Assembly: GCA_041635755.1 (NCBI GenBank)
Contig: JBFKUL010000222.1
Coordinates: 1-5,304 of the forward strand
DNA length: 5,304 nucleotides
From: JBFKUL01 sp041635755
Lineage (GTDB): Bacteria > Pseudomonadota > Gammaproteobacteria > Burkholderiales > SG8-39
Direction: 5' to 3'
Part shown: one piece after another, positions 1 through 5,304 of the stretch
Layout: every line of letters starts with the position of its first letter
Numbering within the stretch: position 1 is the stretch's first letter
Made by a program: the position numbers and the translations under genes
Notes under the pieces: generated by a model
What the model was told of the DNA's origin: nothing
Database searches by the model: none
What the model saw: the letters and a program-made list of their open reading frames with translations, nothing else

Positions 1-86
1 ATCGCACGGTCGGGTTGCTGTGGCGCGCGCTGGTGGTCTGGGTGTTCGTGCTGCTGCTGGTCGCTTTCGGGCTGCTGCTCGGCTAG
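1..86 (+). CDS. C-terminal end of a membrane protein, probably CobD/CbiB family (partial)
   Basis: Only the last 27 codons are present (first full codon at 3, TAG stop at 84-86); the gene begins left of the window. The visible tail contains a hydrophobic stretch rich in Leu, Val and Phe preceded by a short segment with Trp-Arg (LLWRAL), and it ends three residues after a Leu run. This looks like a terminal transmembrane helix. Polytopic CobD/CbiB-like proteins often end this way, and as I recall a CobD/CbiB-family gene sits beside rsgA in many Burkholderiales; the family call rests mostly on that context. The frame is open and its hydrophobicity is coherent, whereas the other two plus frames here read as Arg/Ala-rich. 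It converges on the DUF2007 gene and overlaps it by 4 bp at the stop codons. Another membrane protein family cannot be excluded from so short a tail. Confidence 0.5.
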   Translation, partial: RTVGLLWRALVVWVFVLLLVAFGLLLG

Positions 87-403
87 CGCTCCGGCTCGCG
101 GGTGGCGCCGCAGCGCCAGCATTGCGTGAACTGGGCCTCGCTGAGCTCACCGCAGGCGGCGCAGCGCCACACTCGGCTCTTCTCCAGCGGATCGAGGCTG
201 CCGAAGCGCAGCACGCGCTCCGCGCGTTCGGCGTCGGCATCGTTCAGCACCCAGATCTCGATCTGGCACTCGAGAAACGGCACTTCGCCCATCACTGAGC
301 CCAGCCGCTCGTTGCGCAGCTCGGCGCGAATGCCCTCGGCGTCCAGCACGTTCTTCGCGTGATGCGCCGCGGTCAGGCTGATCGAGCTGAAGACGCGTTT
401 CAC
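83..403 (-). CDS. DUF2007 domain protein with C-terminal zinc ribbon
   Basis: A 106-residue protein. Residues 1 to about 65 resemble the DUF2007 family (putative prokaryotic signal-transducing proteins): an N-terminal strand, an Ala/His helix (LTAAHHAKNVLDAEGI), then strands ending in a hydrophobic IEIWVL segment. The tail carries two CxxC pairs, Cys81/Cys84 and Cys95/Cys98, ten residues apart, a clear zinc-ribbon pattern. No catalytic residues are evident and the molecular role is unknown; binding of a partner or ligand is the usual guess. I chose the GTG at 403-401 because a GAGG lies 8 nt upstream (415-412, overlapping the rsgA stop), the family match starts there, and the open frame further upstream is an Arg/Ser-rich shadow of rsgA. 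It is the last gene of the minus-strand operon, 10 nt after rsgA. Its TAG stop overlaps the stop of the convergent gene at 84-86. Confidence 0.85.
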   Translation of the reverse strand: MKRVFSSISLTAAHHAKNVLDAEGIRAELRNERLGSVMGEVPFLECQIEIWVLNDADAERAERVLRFGSLDPLEKSRVWRCAACGELSEAQFTQCWRCGATREPER

Positions 404-411
404 GTCGCGTG

Positions 412-415
412 CCTC
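412..415 (-). promoter_or_regulatory. Ribosome binding site deciding the GTG start of the DUF2007 gene
   Basis: The minus strand reads GAGG at 415-412, 8 nt before the GTG at 403. It shares bases with the rsgA TGA stop (416-414), so ribosomes finishing rsgA could reinitiate here. This supports the GTG start over the much longer upstream open frame. Confidence 0.6.
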
Positions 416-1295
416 AGGCGGCGCGCTCGAGGCGCGCGATGCGCTGGAACAGCGCCAGCCGGCGCGGGTGTACCGTGCCCGATGCCGCGGCCGCCTGTAC
501 GCCGCAGTCGGGCTCGGCAAGATGGCGGCAGTCCTGGAAGCGGCAGCGCGCGGCGTGCGTCGCGAATTCGCGGAACCCGGCGGCGAGCTCGCGTGCGTCG
601 AGCCCTGCCAGCCCGAACTCGGACAGGCCGGGAGAATCGACGATCTCCGAGCGCTCATCGAGCGCGTAGAGACGCGATGCGGTGGTCGACTGGCGCCCGC
701 TGTCGAGGAAGCGCGAGATCTCGCCGATGCGGACCTCCGCATCCGGAACCAGCGTCTTCACCAGGGTCGACTTGCCCATGCCGGACTGTCCGACCAGCAG
801 GCTGCGATGCCCCTTCAGGTACGGCCGCAACGGCTCGGCATCGAGCTTGCCGGCGAGCTGCACCAGCGGGTAGCCCAGGCCCCGGAACGGCTCGACGAAG
901 CGCAGCGCCTCGTCGCGAAGCTCGACCAGATCCACCTTGTTCAGAACCAGCACGACCGGCAGGCCGGCGCGCTCGGCGGCCACCAGCACGCGGCAGACCA
1001 GCTCGTCGCTGAACGAGGGCTCGCACGCCACCAGAATCACGATCTGCGTCAGGTTTGCCGCGATTACCTTGCTGCGCATGTTGCTCGCCCGCGAAAAGTC
1101 GTTCGTGCGCGGACCGATCGCCTCGAGCACAGCCTCGGCCGGATGCTCGAGCGTGACGCTGAGCCGATCGCCGCACACCGCCTGCAGCCGCCGGTTGCGC
1201 GCGGTGCAGCGCACCAGCTCGCCGTCGTCCAGCCGCGCAAGGCACTTGCGGCCGAACGCGGCGACCACGGTAGCCGGGACTTGCGCCATGCTCAT
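414..1295 (-). CDS. rsgA: Ribosome small subunit-dependent GTPase A (RsgA/YjeQ)
   Basis: A complete 293-residue circularly permuted GTPase that acts late in 30S maturation, checking the decoding centre and helping release assembly factors. An N-terminal OB-fold (about residues 8-60) precedes the G domain, whose motifs come in the permuted order: G4 NKVD at 119-122, G1 P-loop GQSGMGKST at 169-177, G3 DSPG at 220-223. A zinc motif C-x4-C-x-H-x5-C follows (Cys251, Cys256, His258, Cys264), as in the family. Oddity: the switch segment usually written G-(R/Q)-H-T-T-T reads GRQSTT (200-205), so the His is replaced by Gln202. It lies 28 nt after phhB and 10 nt before the DUF2007 gene, as part of one operon. 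The start is uncertain between the ATG at 1295 and a second ATG at 1289; neither has a strong Shine-Dalgarno, and the second has a weak GGA nearby. The choice changes only two residues. Confidence 0.96.
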   Translation of the reverse strand: MSMAQVPATVVAAFGRKCLARLDDGELVRCTARNRRLQAVCGDRLSVTLEHPAEAVLEAIGPRTNDFSRASNMRSKVIAANLTQIVILVACEPSFSDELVCRVLVAAERAGLPVVLVLNKVDLVELRDEALRFVEPFRGLGYPLVQLAGKLDAEPLRPYLKGHRSLLVGQSGMGKSTLVKTLVPDAEVRIGEISRFLDSGRQSTTASRLYALDERSEIVDSPGLSEFGLAGLDARELAAGFREFATHAARCRFQDCRHLAEPDCGVQAAAASGTVHPRRLALFQRIARLERAA

Positions 1296-1323
1296 CCGCG
1301 CGAACGAGGCCGGTGCGCCCGTC

Positions 1324-1653
1324 TCATAGCTGGGAGAGCGTGTCGCACTTGGCCGCGCAGATGAAGTCGTTCTCGCTCAGCCCGCCGATGGCGTGCGTCG
1401 AGTACTCGACGCGGCACTGGTTGTAGGCGACGTAGAGCTCCGGATGGTGGTCCTCGCGGTGCGAGATCCAGGCGAGCGCGTTGACGAAGGCCATGGTCTG
1501 GTAATAGTTCTTGAACGGGTAGAGCTTGACCAGCTTGTCGCCTTCGATGATCCAGCCCTTGAGTGAGCGGAGGAGCTCGTCGGCCTGCGCCCTCGTGTAG
1601 GGCGCCACGCCGCCTTCGCAGGGCTTGCATTTGCGCGTCGCGAGATCGTTCAG
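1324..1653 (-). CDS. phhB: 4a-hydroxytetrahydrobiopterin dehydratase (pterin-4-alpha-carbinolamine dehydratase)
   Basis: A 109-residue cytosolic enzyme that dehydrates 4a-hydroxytetrahydropterin, recycling the cofactor after aromatic amino acid hydroxylation. The PCD signature is intact: His65-x3-His69-His70-Pro71, Tyr77, His87 and Asp96, with the typical ISHREDHHPEL and THAIGGLSENDF segments. The N-terminus has a CKPCEGG stretch, usual in bacterial members. The start matters: the family match begins at the residue before NDLATRKC, where the codon is CTG (1653-1651), 5 nt after a strong AAGAGAGG (1666-1659). The only ATG upstream (1755) lies well inside the M48 gene and would add an Arg/Pro-rich leader unlike the family. 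I therefore call a rare CTG start. It is second in the operon, 40 nt after the M48 gene and 28 nt before rsgA. No phenylalanine hydroxylase is in view, so its physiological partner here is unknown. Confidence 0.93.
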   Translation of the reverse strand: MNDLATRKCKPCEGGVAPYTRAQADELLRSLKGWIIEGDKLVKLYPFKNYYQTMAFVNALAWISHREDHHPELYVAYNQCRVEYSTHAIGGLSENDFICAAKCDTLSQL

Positions 1654-1658
1654 GGGGG

Positions 1659-1666
1659 CCTCTCTT
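1659..1666 (-). promoter_or_regulatory. Strong ribosome binding site before the CTG start of phhB
   Basis: The minus strand reads AAGAGAGG at 1666-1659, then five C residues, then CTG at 1653. Spacing and match to anti-Shine-Dalgarno are good, and no ATG, GTG or TTG lies in frame at a suitable distance. The site fixes the phhB start at a non-standard codon. Confidence 0.65.
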
Positions 1667-1693
1667 TTGCCTTGCAGGTGCTCGGGCGCCGCG

Positions 1694-2944
1694 CTAGTGC
1701 GCCGGGCTTTCCTGCAGCCGTGCGATGCGCGTGGCGGCCGGGGGGTGCGAATCATAGAACGCCGAGTGCAGCGGGTCCGGCGTCAGGGTGGCGGCGTTGT
1801 CCTGGTAGAGCTTGACCAGCGCCTTGACGAGCTGCGGCGCGCTGGCGTGCGCCGCCGCGTAGGCGTCCGCCTCGAACTCGTGCCGGCGCGACACCAGGCT
1901 CGTCATCGGGTGCAGGAAGAAGGTGAAGACCGGCATCGCCAGCACGAACAGCAGCAGCGCCGTAGCCGTGGTCTGGGTCGAGACTCCGAGCCCCGTATAG
2001 AACCATTCACGCCCGATCAGCTCTCCGAGCACCCAGAGGAACAGCAGCGACGCCGCGAACAGCACCCCGATGCGCTTCCAGACGTGGTGGCGCTTGAAGT
2101 GCCCGAGTTCGTGCGCCAGCACGGCCTCGACCTCCGCCGGCGCGAGGCGCGAAAGCAGCGTGTCGAAGAACACAATGCGCTTGGCCGCGCCGAACCCTGA
2201 GAAGTAGGCGTTGCCGTGGTTCGAGCGCTTCGAGCCGTCCATCACGAAAAGCCCCTTCGACTTGAAGCCGCAGCGCCGGAGCAGCGCCTCGACGCGGCCC
2301 GCGAGCTCCGGGTCCTCCAGCGGCGTGAAGCGGTTGAACAGCGGCGCGATGACGGTCGGGTAGAGCAGCAGCACGAGCAGGTTAAAGCCCATCCAGGCAA
2401 GCCACACGTAGAGCCACCACCACTCGCCCATGCGCTCCATCAGCCAGAGCACGAGCACGAGCAGCGGAATGCCCAGCAGCGCGCCGAGCAGCATCTGGCG
2501 CGCAAGGTCGGCCACGAAAAGCCGGACGCTCATGCGATTGAAGCCGAAGCGCGCCTCGACGACGAAGGTGCGGTAGGCCGTGAGCGGCAGCTCGAGCGCC
2601 GAGAGCAGCAGCACCACCGAGACGATCAGCGCCACGCCGTGCAGCAGGCTTCCGGGCTCGAAGGTCCCCGCCCAGCGATCCGAGATCCACTGCAGCAGGC
2701 CGCCGAGAGTGAGCGCGAGCAGCGCCGCCGCGCCGATCAGCACATCGACGACGCCCACACGCGCCTTGACGACGGTGTAGTCGGCGGCCTTCTGATGCGC
2801 GGCAAGCGGGATCGATTCCGCGAAGGTGTGGGGCACCGCGCCGCGGTGCGCGCGCACGTGCCGCATCTGGCGCATCGCGAGCCAGATGCGCGTCGCGGTG
2901 GCCGCAACGAGCGCGGCGAGAAAGATCCAGCCGAATGCATTCAT
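1694..2944 (-). CDS. M48 family zinc metallopeptidase, Ste24/CAAX-prenyl-protease type
   Basis: A complete 416-residue inner-membrane protease. An N-terminal Ste24-type region (about 1-205) carries hydrophobic segments near 4-22, 64-84, 103-122, 148-170 and 176-202. The M48 catalytic part follows with GNAYFSGFG and KRIVFFDTLL (about 244-264), the zinc motif HELGH at 278-282 (ligands His278 and His282, general base Glu279), two more hydrophobic segments (292-310, 325-345), and SRRHEFEAD at 352-360, which supplies the third ligand, Glu356. Length and motif order fit Ste24 homologues. Bacteria lack prenylated CAAX proteins, so the natural substrate is unknown; membrane-protein quality control is a common inference. 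The ATG at 2944 starts directly with a membrane anchor, and no clear Shine-Dalgarno precedes it. It heads the minus-strand operon, divergent from orn across 50 bp. Confidence 0.95.
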   Translation of the reverse strand: MNAFGWIFLAALVAATATRIWLAMRQMRHVRAHRGAVPHTFAESIPLAAHQKAADYTVVKARVGVVDVLIGAAALLALTLGGLLQWISDRWAGTFEPGSLLHGVALIVSVVLLLSALELPLTAYRTFVVEARFGFNRMSVRLFVADLARQMLLGALLGIPLLVLVLWLMERMGEWWWLYVWLAWMGFNLLVLLLYPTVIAPLFNRFTPLEDPELAGRVEALLRRCGFKSKGLFVMDGSKRSNHGNAYFSGFGAAKRIVFFDTLLSRLAPAEVEAVLAHELGHFKRHHVWKRIGVLFAASLLFLWVLGELIGREWFYTGLGVSTQTTATALLLFVLAMPVFTFFLHPMTSLVSRRHEFEADAYAAAHASAPQLVKALVKLYQDNAATLTPDPLHSAFYDSHPPAATRIARLQESPAH

Positions 2945-2994
2945 GACGCTGTGAGAGAATACCGCGAGATTTCAAACGGATAAAGACGCGCAGG
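2945..2994. promoter_or_regulatory. 50-bp divergent intergenic region between the M48 peptidase operon and orn
   Basis: Any promoter for the minus-strand operon and for orn must lie here or inside the two flanking genes. The stretch is more AT-rich than its surroundings. A TTGAAA-like element reads on the minus strand (2975-2970), and GATAAA reads on the plus strand near 2979-2984, but neither has a convincing partner box at 16-18 nt. I do not claim a specific promoter. Both flanking genes also lack a strong Shine-Dalgarno; orn has only an AGG abutting its ATG. Confidence 0.35.
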
Positions 2995-3540
2995 ATGCCA
3001 CAGGACCAGAACAACCTGATCTGGATCGATATGGAGATGACCGGCCTCGCGCCGGACACCGACCGCATCATCGAGATCGCGCTGGTGGTGACCGACGCGC
3101 AGCTCGCTATCGTTGCCGAGGGTCCGGTGCTGGTGATCCGCCAGCCCGACACCGTGCTCGATGCGATGGACGCCTGGAACAAGAGCACGCACGCCCGCTC
3201 GGGGCTGATCGAGCGGGTGAAGGCTTCGCGGCTCACCGAGGCCGATGCCGAGCGCGCGGCGCTCGCGTTTCTCGAGCAGCACGTGCCGGCCAACGTGTCG
3301 CCGATGTGCGGCAACTCGATCTGCCAGGATCGGCGCTTTCTTGCGCGCTGGATGCCGCGCCTGGAGGGCTACTTTCATTACCGCAACCTCGATGTCAGCA
3401 CGCTGAAGGAGCTGGTGCGGCGCTGGAAGCCCGAGCTCGCCAAGGGCTTCGCCAAGGAAGGCAAGCACGAAGCGCTCGCCGACATCCTCGAATCGCTCGA
3501 GGAAATGCGCTTCTACCGCCGCACGGTGATGACGATCTGA
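2995..3540 (+). CDS. orn: Oligoribonuclease (3'-5' exoribonuclease, DEDDh family)
   Basis: A complete 181-residue cytosolic enzyme that degrades RNA dinucleotides, including pGpG from cyclic-di-GMP turnover, to mononucleotides. The DEDDh residues are all present: Asp12 and Glu14 in WIDMEMTGL, Asp112 in CQDRRFL, and His158 and Asp163 in KHEALADI. The family segments GNSICQDRRFL, YRNLDVSTLKEL and the closing LEEMRFYRR are intact, and the length is normal. The ATG at 2995 gives the usual short leader before NNLIWID; the next in-frame Met (codon 13) would remove Asp12. It is divergent from the M48 operon and convergent with the RidA gene, with only 9 nt between the two stops, and appears to be a single-gene unit. 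In E. coli orn is divergent from rsgA, and here two extra genes sit between them. Confidence 0.97.
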   Translation: MPQDQNNLIWIDMEMTGLAPDTDRIIEIALVVTDAQLAIVAEGPVLVIRQPDTVLDAMDAWNKSTHARSGLIERVKASRLTEADAERAALAFLEQHVPANVSPMCGNSICQDRRFLARWMPRLEGYFHYRNLDVSTLKELVRRWKPELAKGFAKEGKHEALADILESLEEMRFYRRTVMTI

Positions 3541-3542
3541 GC

Positions 3543-3562
3543 GCGGCGCTCAACGGCGCCGC
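3543..3562. terminator. GC-rich hairpin at the convergent orn / RidA junction
   Basis: GCGGCGC (3543-3549) and GCGCCGC (3556-3562) are perfect inverted copies around a 6-nt loop, TCAACG. The hairpin starts 2 nt after the orn stop and covers the stop codon of the minus-strand RidA gene (3552-3550). No T-run follows on either strand, so it is not a classical intrinsic terminator. A bidirectional pause or termination role is possible from its position, but chance in GC-rich DNA is also plausible. Confidence 0.3.
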
Positions 3563-4053
3563 TGCTTCGCCGCCTTGCGAGGAGGCGTTCTGCCGGCGCC
3601 GATCTCGACGATCGCCTCGATCTCGACCGGAATGCCGTTGGGCAGCGCGTTCATGCCTACCGCTGAGCGGGCGTGGCGTCCGCGCTCGGCAAACACCTCG
3701 ACGAACAGGTCCGAGCAGCCGTTGATCACCTTCGGCGCGTCGCCGAATTCCGGCGTGCAGTTCACCATGCCGAGGAGCTTGACCACGCGCTTCACCCGGT
3801 CGAGGCTGCCGAGCTCGGACTTGAGCACCGCCAGCAGCGCCAGGCCCGTCGAGCGCGCGAACTTGTAGCCCTGCTCGATCGTGAAGTCCTTGCCCAGCTT
3901 GCCCATCGGCCGCAGGCCGTCGACCGCCGAGGGCCCCTTGCCGGCGAGAAACAGCAGCTTGCCGGAGCGCACGGCGTTTACGTAATTGGCCACCGGCGGG
4001 GTCACCGGCGGGAGGTCGATTCCGAGCTTCTTGAGATTTTTCTCGGCGCTCAT
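3550..4053 (-). CDS. RidA family protein (YjgF/YER057c/UK114 superfamily)
   Basis: A complete 167-residue protein. Classical RidA hydrolyses reactive enamine/imine intermediates such as 2-aminoacrylate and acts as a trimer. The core aligns with E. coli RidA at its functional end: Arg129 in HARSAVGMNALP matches Arg105, and Glu144 in PVEIEAIVEI matches Glu120, with identical 15-residue spacing. The longer N-terminal part (KKLGIDLPPVTPPVANYVNAVRSGKLLFLAG) resembles the divergent RidA branch with proteins of about 150 residues rather than the 128-residue RidA itself, so the exact activity is uncertain. About 13 extra C-terminal residues are strongly basic (ending KQRRR). The ATG at 4053 has a very good AGGAAGGA 5 nt upstream. 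It lies 16 nt after the FAD dehydrogenase gene and is probably cotranscribed with it; it ends 9 nt from the convergent orn stop. Confidence 0.93.
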   Translation of the reverse strand: MSAEKNLKKLGIDLPPVTPPVANYVNAVRSGKLLFLAGKGPSAVDGLRPMGKLGKDFTIEQGYKFARSTGLALLAVLKSELGSLDRVKRVVKLLGMVNCTPEFGDAPKVINGCSDLFVEVFAERGRHARSAVGMNALPNGIPVEIEAIVEIGAGRTPPRKAAKQRRR

Positions 4054-4058
4054 CGCGG

Positions 4059-4066
4059 TCCTTCCT
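4059..4066 (-). promoter_or_regulatory. Ribosome binding site of the RidA gene
   Basis: AGGAAGGA reads at 4066-4059 on the minus strand, 5 nt before the ATG at 4053, inside the 16-nt gap after the FAD dehydrogenase stop. It is the strongest Shine-Dalgarno in the window and suggests efficient translation independent of coupling. Confidence 0.65.
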
Positions 4067-4069
4067 GCG

Positions 4070-5304
4070 TCACATGGGAACCACTTTGCCGGGATTGAGC
4101 AGGTTCTCCGGGTCGAACATCTTCTTGATGTCGCGCATCACGTCGACCGCCTCGCCCAGCTCGGCGACGAGCGAGCTCTGCTTGCCCAGGCCGATGCCAT
4201 GCTCGCCGGTGCAGGTGCCCTCCATCGACAGCGCGCGCTCGACCAGGCGCTTGTTGAGTGCCTTGGCCTGCTCGAGCTCGGCGGGCTTTTTCGGATCCAC
4301 CAGGAACATGAGGTGAAAGTTGCCGTCGCCGATGTGCCCGAGCAGCGGCACCGGCGCGATGTAGCTCTTCACGTCATCCATGGTCTCGTGCACGCACTCG
4401 GCGAGCCGCGAGATGGGCACGCAGACGTCGGTCGATACCGCGCGCGAACCGGGGCGGATCTGCAGGCACGCAAAGTACGCGTCGTGGCGCGCGTTCCAGA
4501 GCACATTGCGCTCCTCGGGCTTGGTCGCCCACTGGAAGTCCATGCCGCCGTTGTCCTTGGCGATCGCCTGCACCGTCTCGGCCTGCTCCACGACGCTCGC
4601 CTTGGAGCCGTGGAACTCGAAGAACACGGTCGGGGCAACGCGGTAGTCGGTCTTCTTGTACTTGTTGATCGCGTCGATGGTCTTCTCGCACACGATGTCG
4701 CAGCGCGCCACCGGCACGCCCGCCTGAATGGTCTCGATCACCGTGCGGGTGCACCCGTCGACCGAGTCGAACGCGCACACCGCCGCCGACATCGCCTCCT
4801 GCACCGGATAGAGCCTCACGGTGACCTCGGTGATGATGCCGAGCGTGCCCTCGGAGCCGACGAAGAGCCGCGTCAGGTCGTAGCCCGCGGCGGACTTCTT
4901 CGACCGGCGCGAGGTCTGAATGATGCGCCCGTCGGCGAGCACCACTTTCATCGAGAGCACGTTCTCGCGCATCGTGCCGTAGCGCACCGCGTTGGTGCCC
5001 GAGGCGCGCGTCGCCGCCATGCCGCCGATCGTCGCATCCGCGCCGGGATCGACGGGAAAGAACAGGCCGGTGTGCTTGATGTACTCGTTCAGCTGCTTGC
5101 GCGTGACGCCCGCCTGCACCACGGCGTCGAGGTCCTCCTCGTGCACCTCGAGCACATGGTTCATCTGCGAGAGGTCGATGCAGACGCCGCCCTCGATTGC
5201 GAGAATGTGCCCCTCGAGCGAGGTACCCACGCCGTAGGGAATCATCGGCACGCGGTGGCGGCGGCAGATGTTGACGACGTCACGCACCTCCTCGGTGCTG
5301 TGCG
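4070..5304 (-). CDS. FAD-linked 2-hydroxyacid dehydrogenase, LDHD/GlcD type (partial, N-terminus off the window)
   Basis: The frame is open to the right edge; 410 residues are visible and roughly 50-60 N-terminal ones are missing. The GTG at 5287 is an internal Val codon, since HSTEEV upstream of it matches the family. The FAD-binding domain shows PYGVGTSLEGH, DPGADATIGGMAATRASGTNAVRYG, KSAAGYDLTRLFVGSEGTLG. The C-terminal FAD-oxidase domain shows NARHDAYFA, STDVCVP, the metal/substrate motif HIGDGNFH (His codons at 4336 and 4315), GEHGIG (Glu at 4204, His at 4201) and the closing DPENLLNPGK. These features are very close to mitochondrial-type D-lactate dehydrogenase and glycolate oxidase GlcD. 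Oxidation of a D-2-hydroxy acid to a 2-oxo acid, with electrons passed to a carrier, is expected; the substrate cannot be read from sequence. No GlcE/GlcF partner is visible. It is followed 16 nt later by the RidA gene. Confidence 0.95.
   Translation of the reverse strand, partial: HSTEEVRDVVNICRRHRVPMIPYGVGTSLEGHILAIEGGVCIDLSQMNHVLEVHEEDLDAVVQAGVTRKQLNEYIKHTGLFFPVDPGADATIGGMAATRASGTNAVRYGTMRENVLSMKVVLADGRIIQTSRRSKKSAAGYDLTRLFVGSEGTLGIITEVTVRLYPVQEAMSAAVCAFDSVDGCTRTVIETIQAGVPVARCDIVCEKTIDAINKYKKTDYRVAPTVFFEFHGSKASVVEQAETVQAIAKDNGGMDFQWATKPEERNVLWNARHDAYFACLQIRPGSRAVSTDVCVPISRLAECVHETMDDVKSYIAPVPLLGHIGDGNFHLMFLVDPKKPAELEQAKALNKRLVERALSMEGTCTGEHGIGLGKQSSLVAELGEAVDVMRDIKKMFDPENLLNPGKVVPM

Noticed and set aside
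404..742. Upstream extension of the DUF2007 frame into rsgA
   Set aside because: The extra 113 residues are Ser/Arg/Pro-rich and overlap rsgA. The GTG at 403 has an RBS and matches the family start.
468..1364. Long plus-strand open frame (298 codons) opposite rsgA
   Set aside because: It lies antisense to a gene with all RsgA motifs, has an Arg/Ala/His/Leu-biased composition with no recognisable domain, and is typical of third-position GC bias.
1654..1755. Upstream extension of phhB to the ATG at 1755
   Set aside because: The added leader overlaps the end of the M48 gene and resembles no family member; the RBS is placed for the CTG at 1653.
2216..2983. Plus-strand open frame (255 codons) rich in Glu, Gln, His and Arg opposite the M48 gene
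   Set aside because: Its low-complexity charged composition mirrors the hydrophobic codons of the M48 membrane segments on the other strand. It has no domain and runs into the divergent gap.
2382..3314. Minus-strand open frame (310 codons) spanning the orn start and part of the M48 gene
   Set aside because: It crosses two well-supported genes in the wrong frames, with Arg/Ala-rich shadow composition.
5285..5287. GTG as start of the FAD-linked dehydrogenase
   Set aside because: The frame remains open to the window edge and the residues before it (HSTEE) continue the family alignment, so the codon is an internal Val and the true start is outside the window.
1..5304. Search for mobile elements, CRISPR, tRNA or a novel defence-type system
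   Set aside because: No repeat array, transposase, integrase, terminal inverted repeats, tRNA-like fold or unusual gene cluster was seen; every long stretch is accounted for by recognisable chromosomal genes.

Overview
The window is GC-rich and densely coded. It looks like an ordinary piece of a proteobacterial chromosome, most likely betaproteobacterial. The grounds are the codon usage, the protein types, and the neighbourhood CobD/CbiB-like protein, DUF2007 protein, rsgA, phhB, M48 peptidase, orn, which resembles Burkholderiales-type neighbourhoods as I recall them. The taxonomic call is inference. I see no tRNA, rRNA, CRISPR array, transposase, phage gene or attachment site.

Layout. Positions 1-86 hold the last 27 codons of a plus-strand membrane protein, probably CobD/CbiB family. 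From 2944 down to 83 runs a compact minus-strand set in transcription order: a seven-helix M48/Ste24-type zinc peptidase, the pterin dehydratase phhB, the ribosome-maturation GTPase rsgA, and a small DUF2007 protein with a zinc ribbon. Gaps are 40, 28 and 10 nt, which suggests one operon. A 50-bp gap separates this operon from the divergent plus-strand gene orn (2995-3540), the oligoribonuclease. orn converges with a second minus-strand pair: an LDHD/GlcD-type FAD-linked 2-hydroxyacid dehydrogenase, cut by the right edge of the window, followed 16 nt later by a RidA-family protein. A short GC-rich hairpin lies at the orn/RidA junction.

How the genes work together. rsgA (30S maturation) and orn (final step of RNA decay, pGpG removal) are housekeeping genes of RNA and ribosome metabolism. 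They are divergent neighbours in E. coli too; here the peptidase and phhB lie between them. phhB recycles pterin cofactor. The FAD dehydrogenase and RidA pair suggests oxidation of a 2-hydroxy acid beside a protein of a family that clears reactive imine/enamine intermediates; this link is inference.

No undescribed system is evident. The details most worth a second look are an apparent CTG start codon with a strong Shine-Dalgarno on phhB, a His-to-Gln change in the switch region of RsgA, two convergent genes sharing a CTAG as both stop codons, and the FAD dehydrogenase-RidA pairing.
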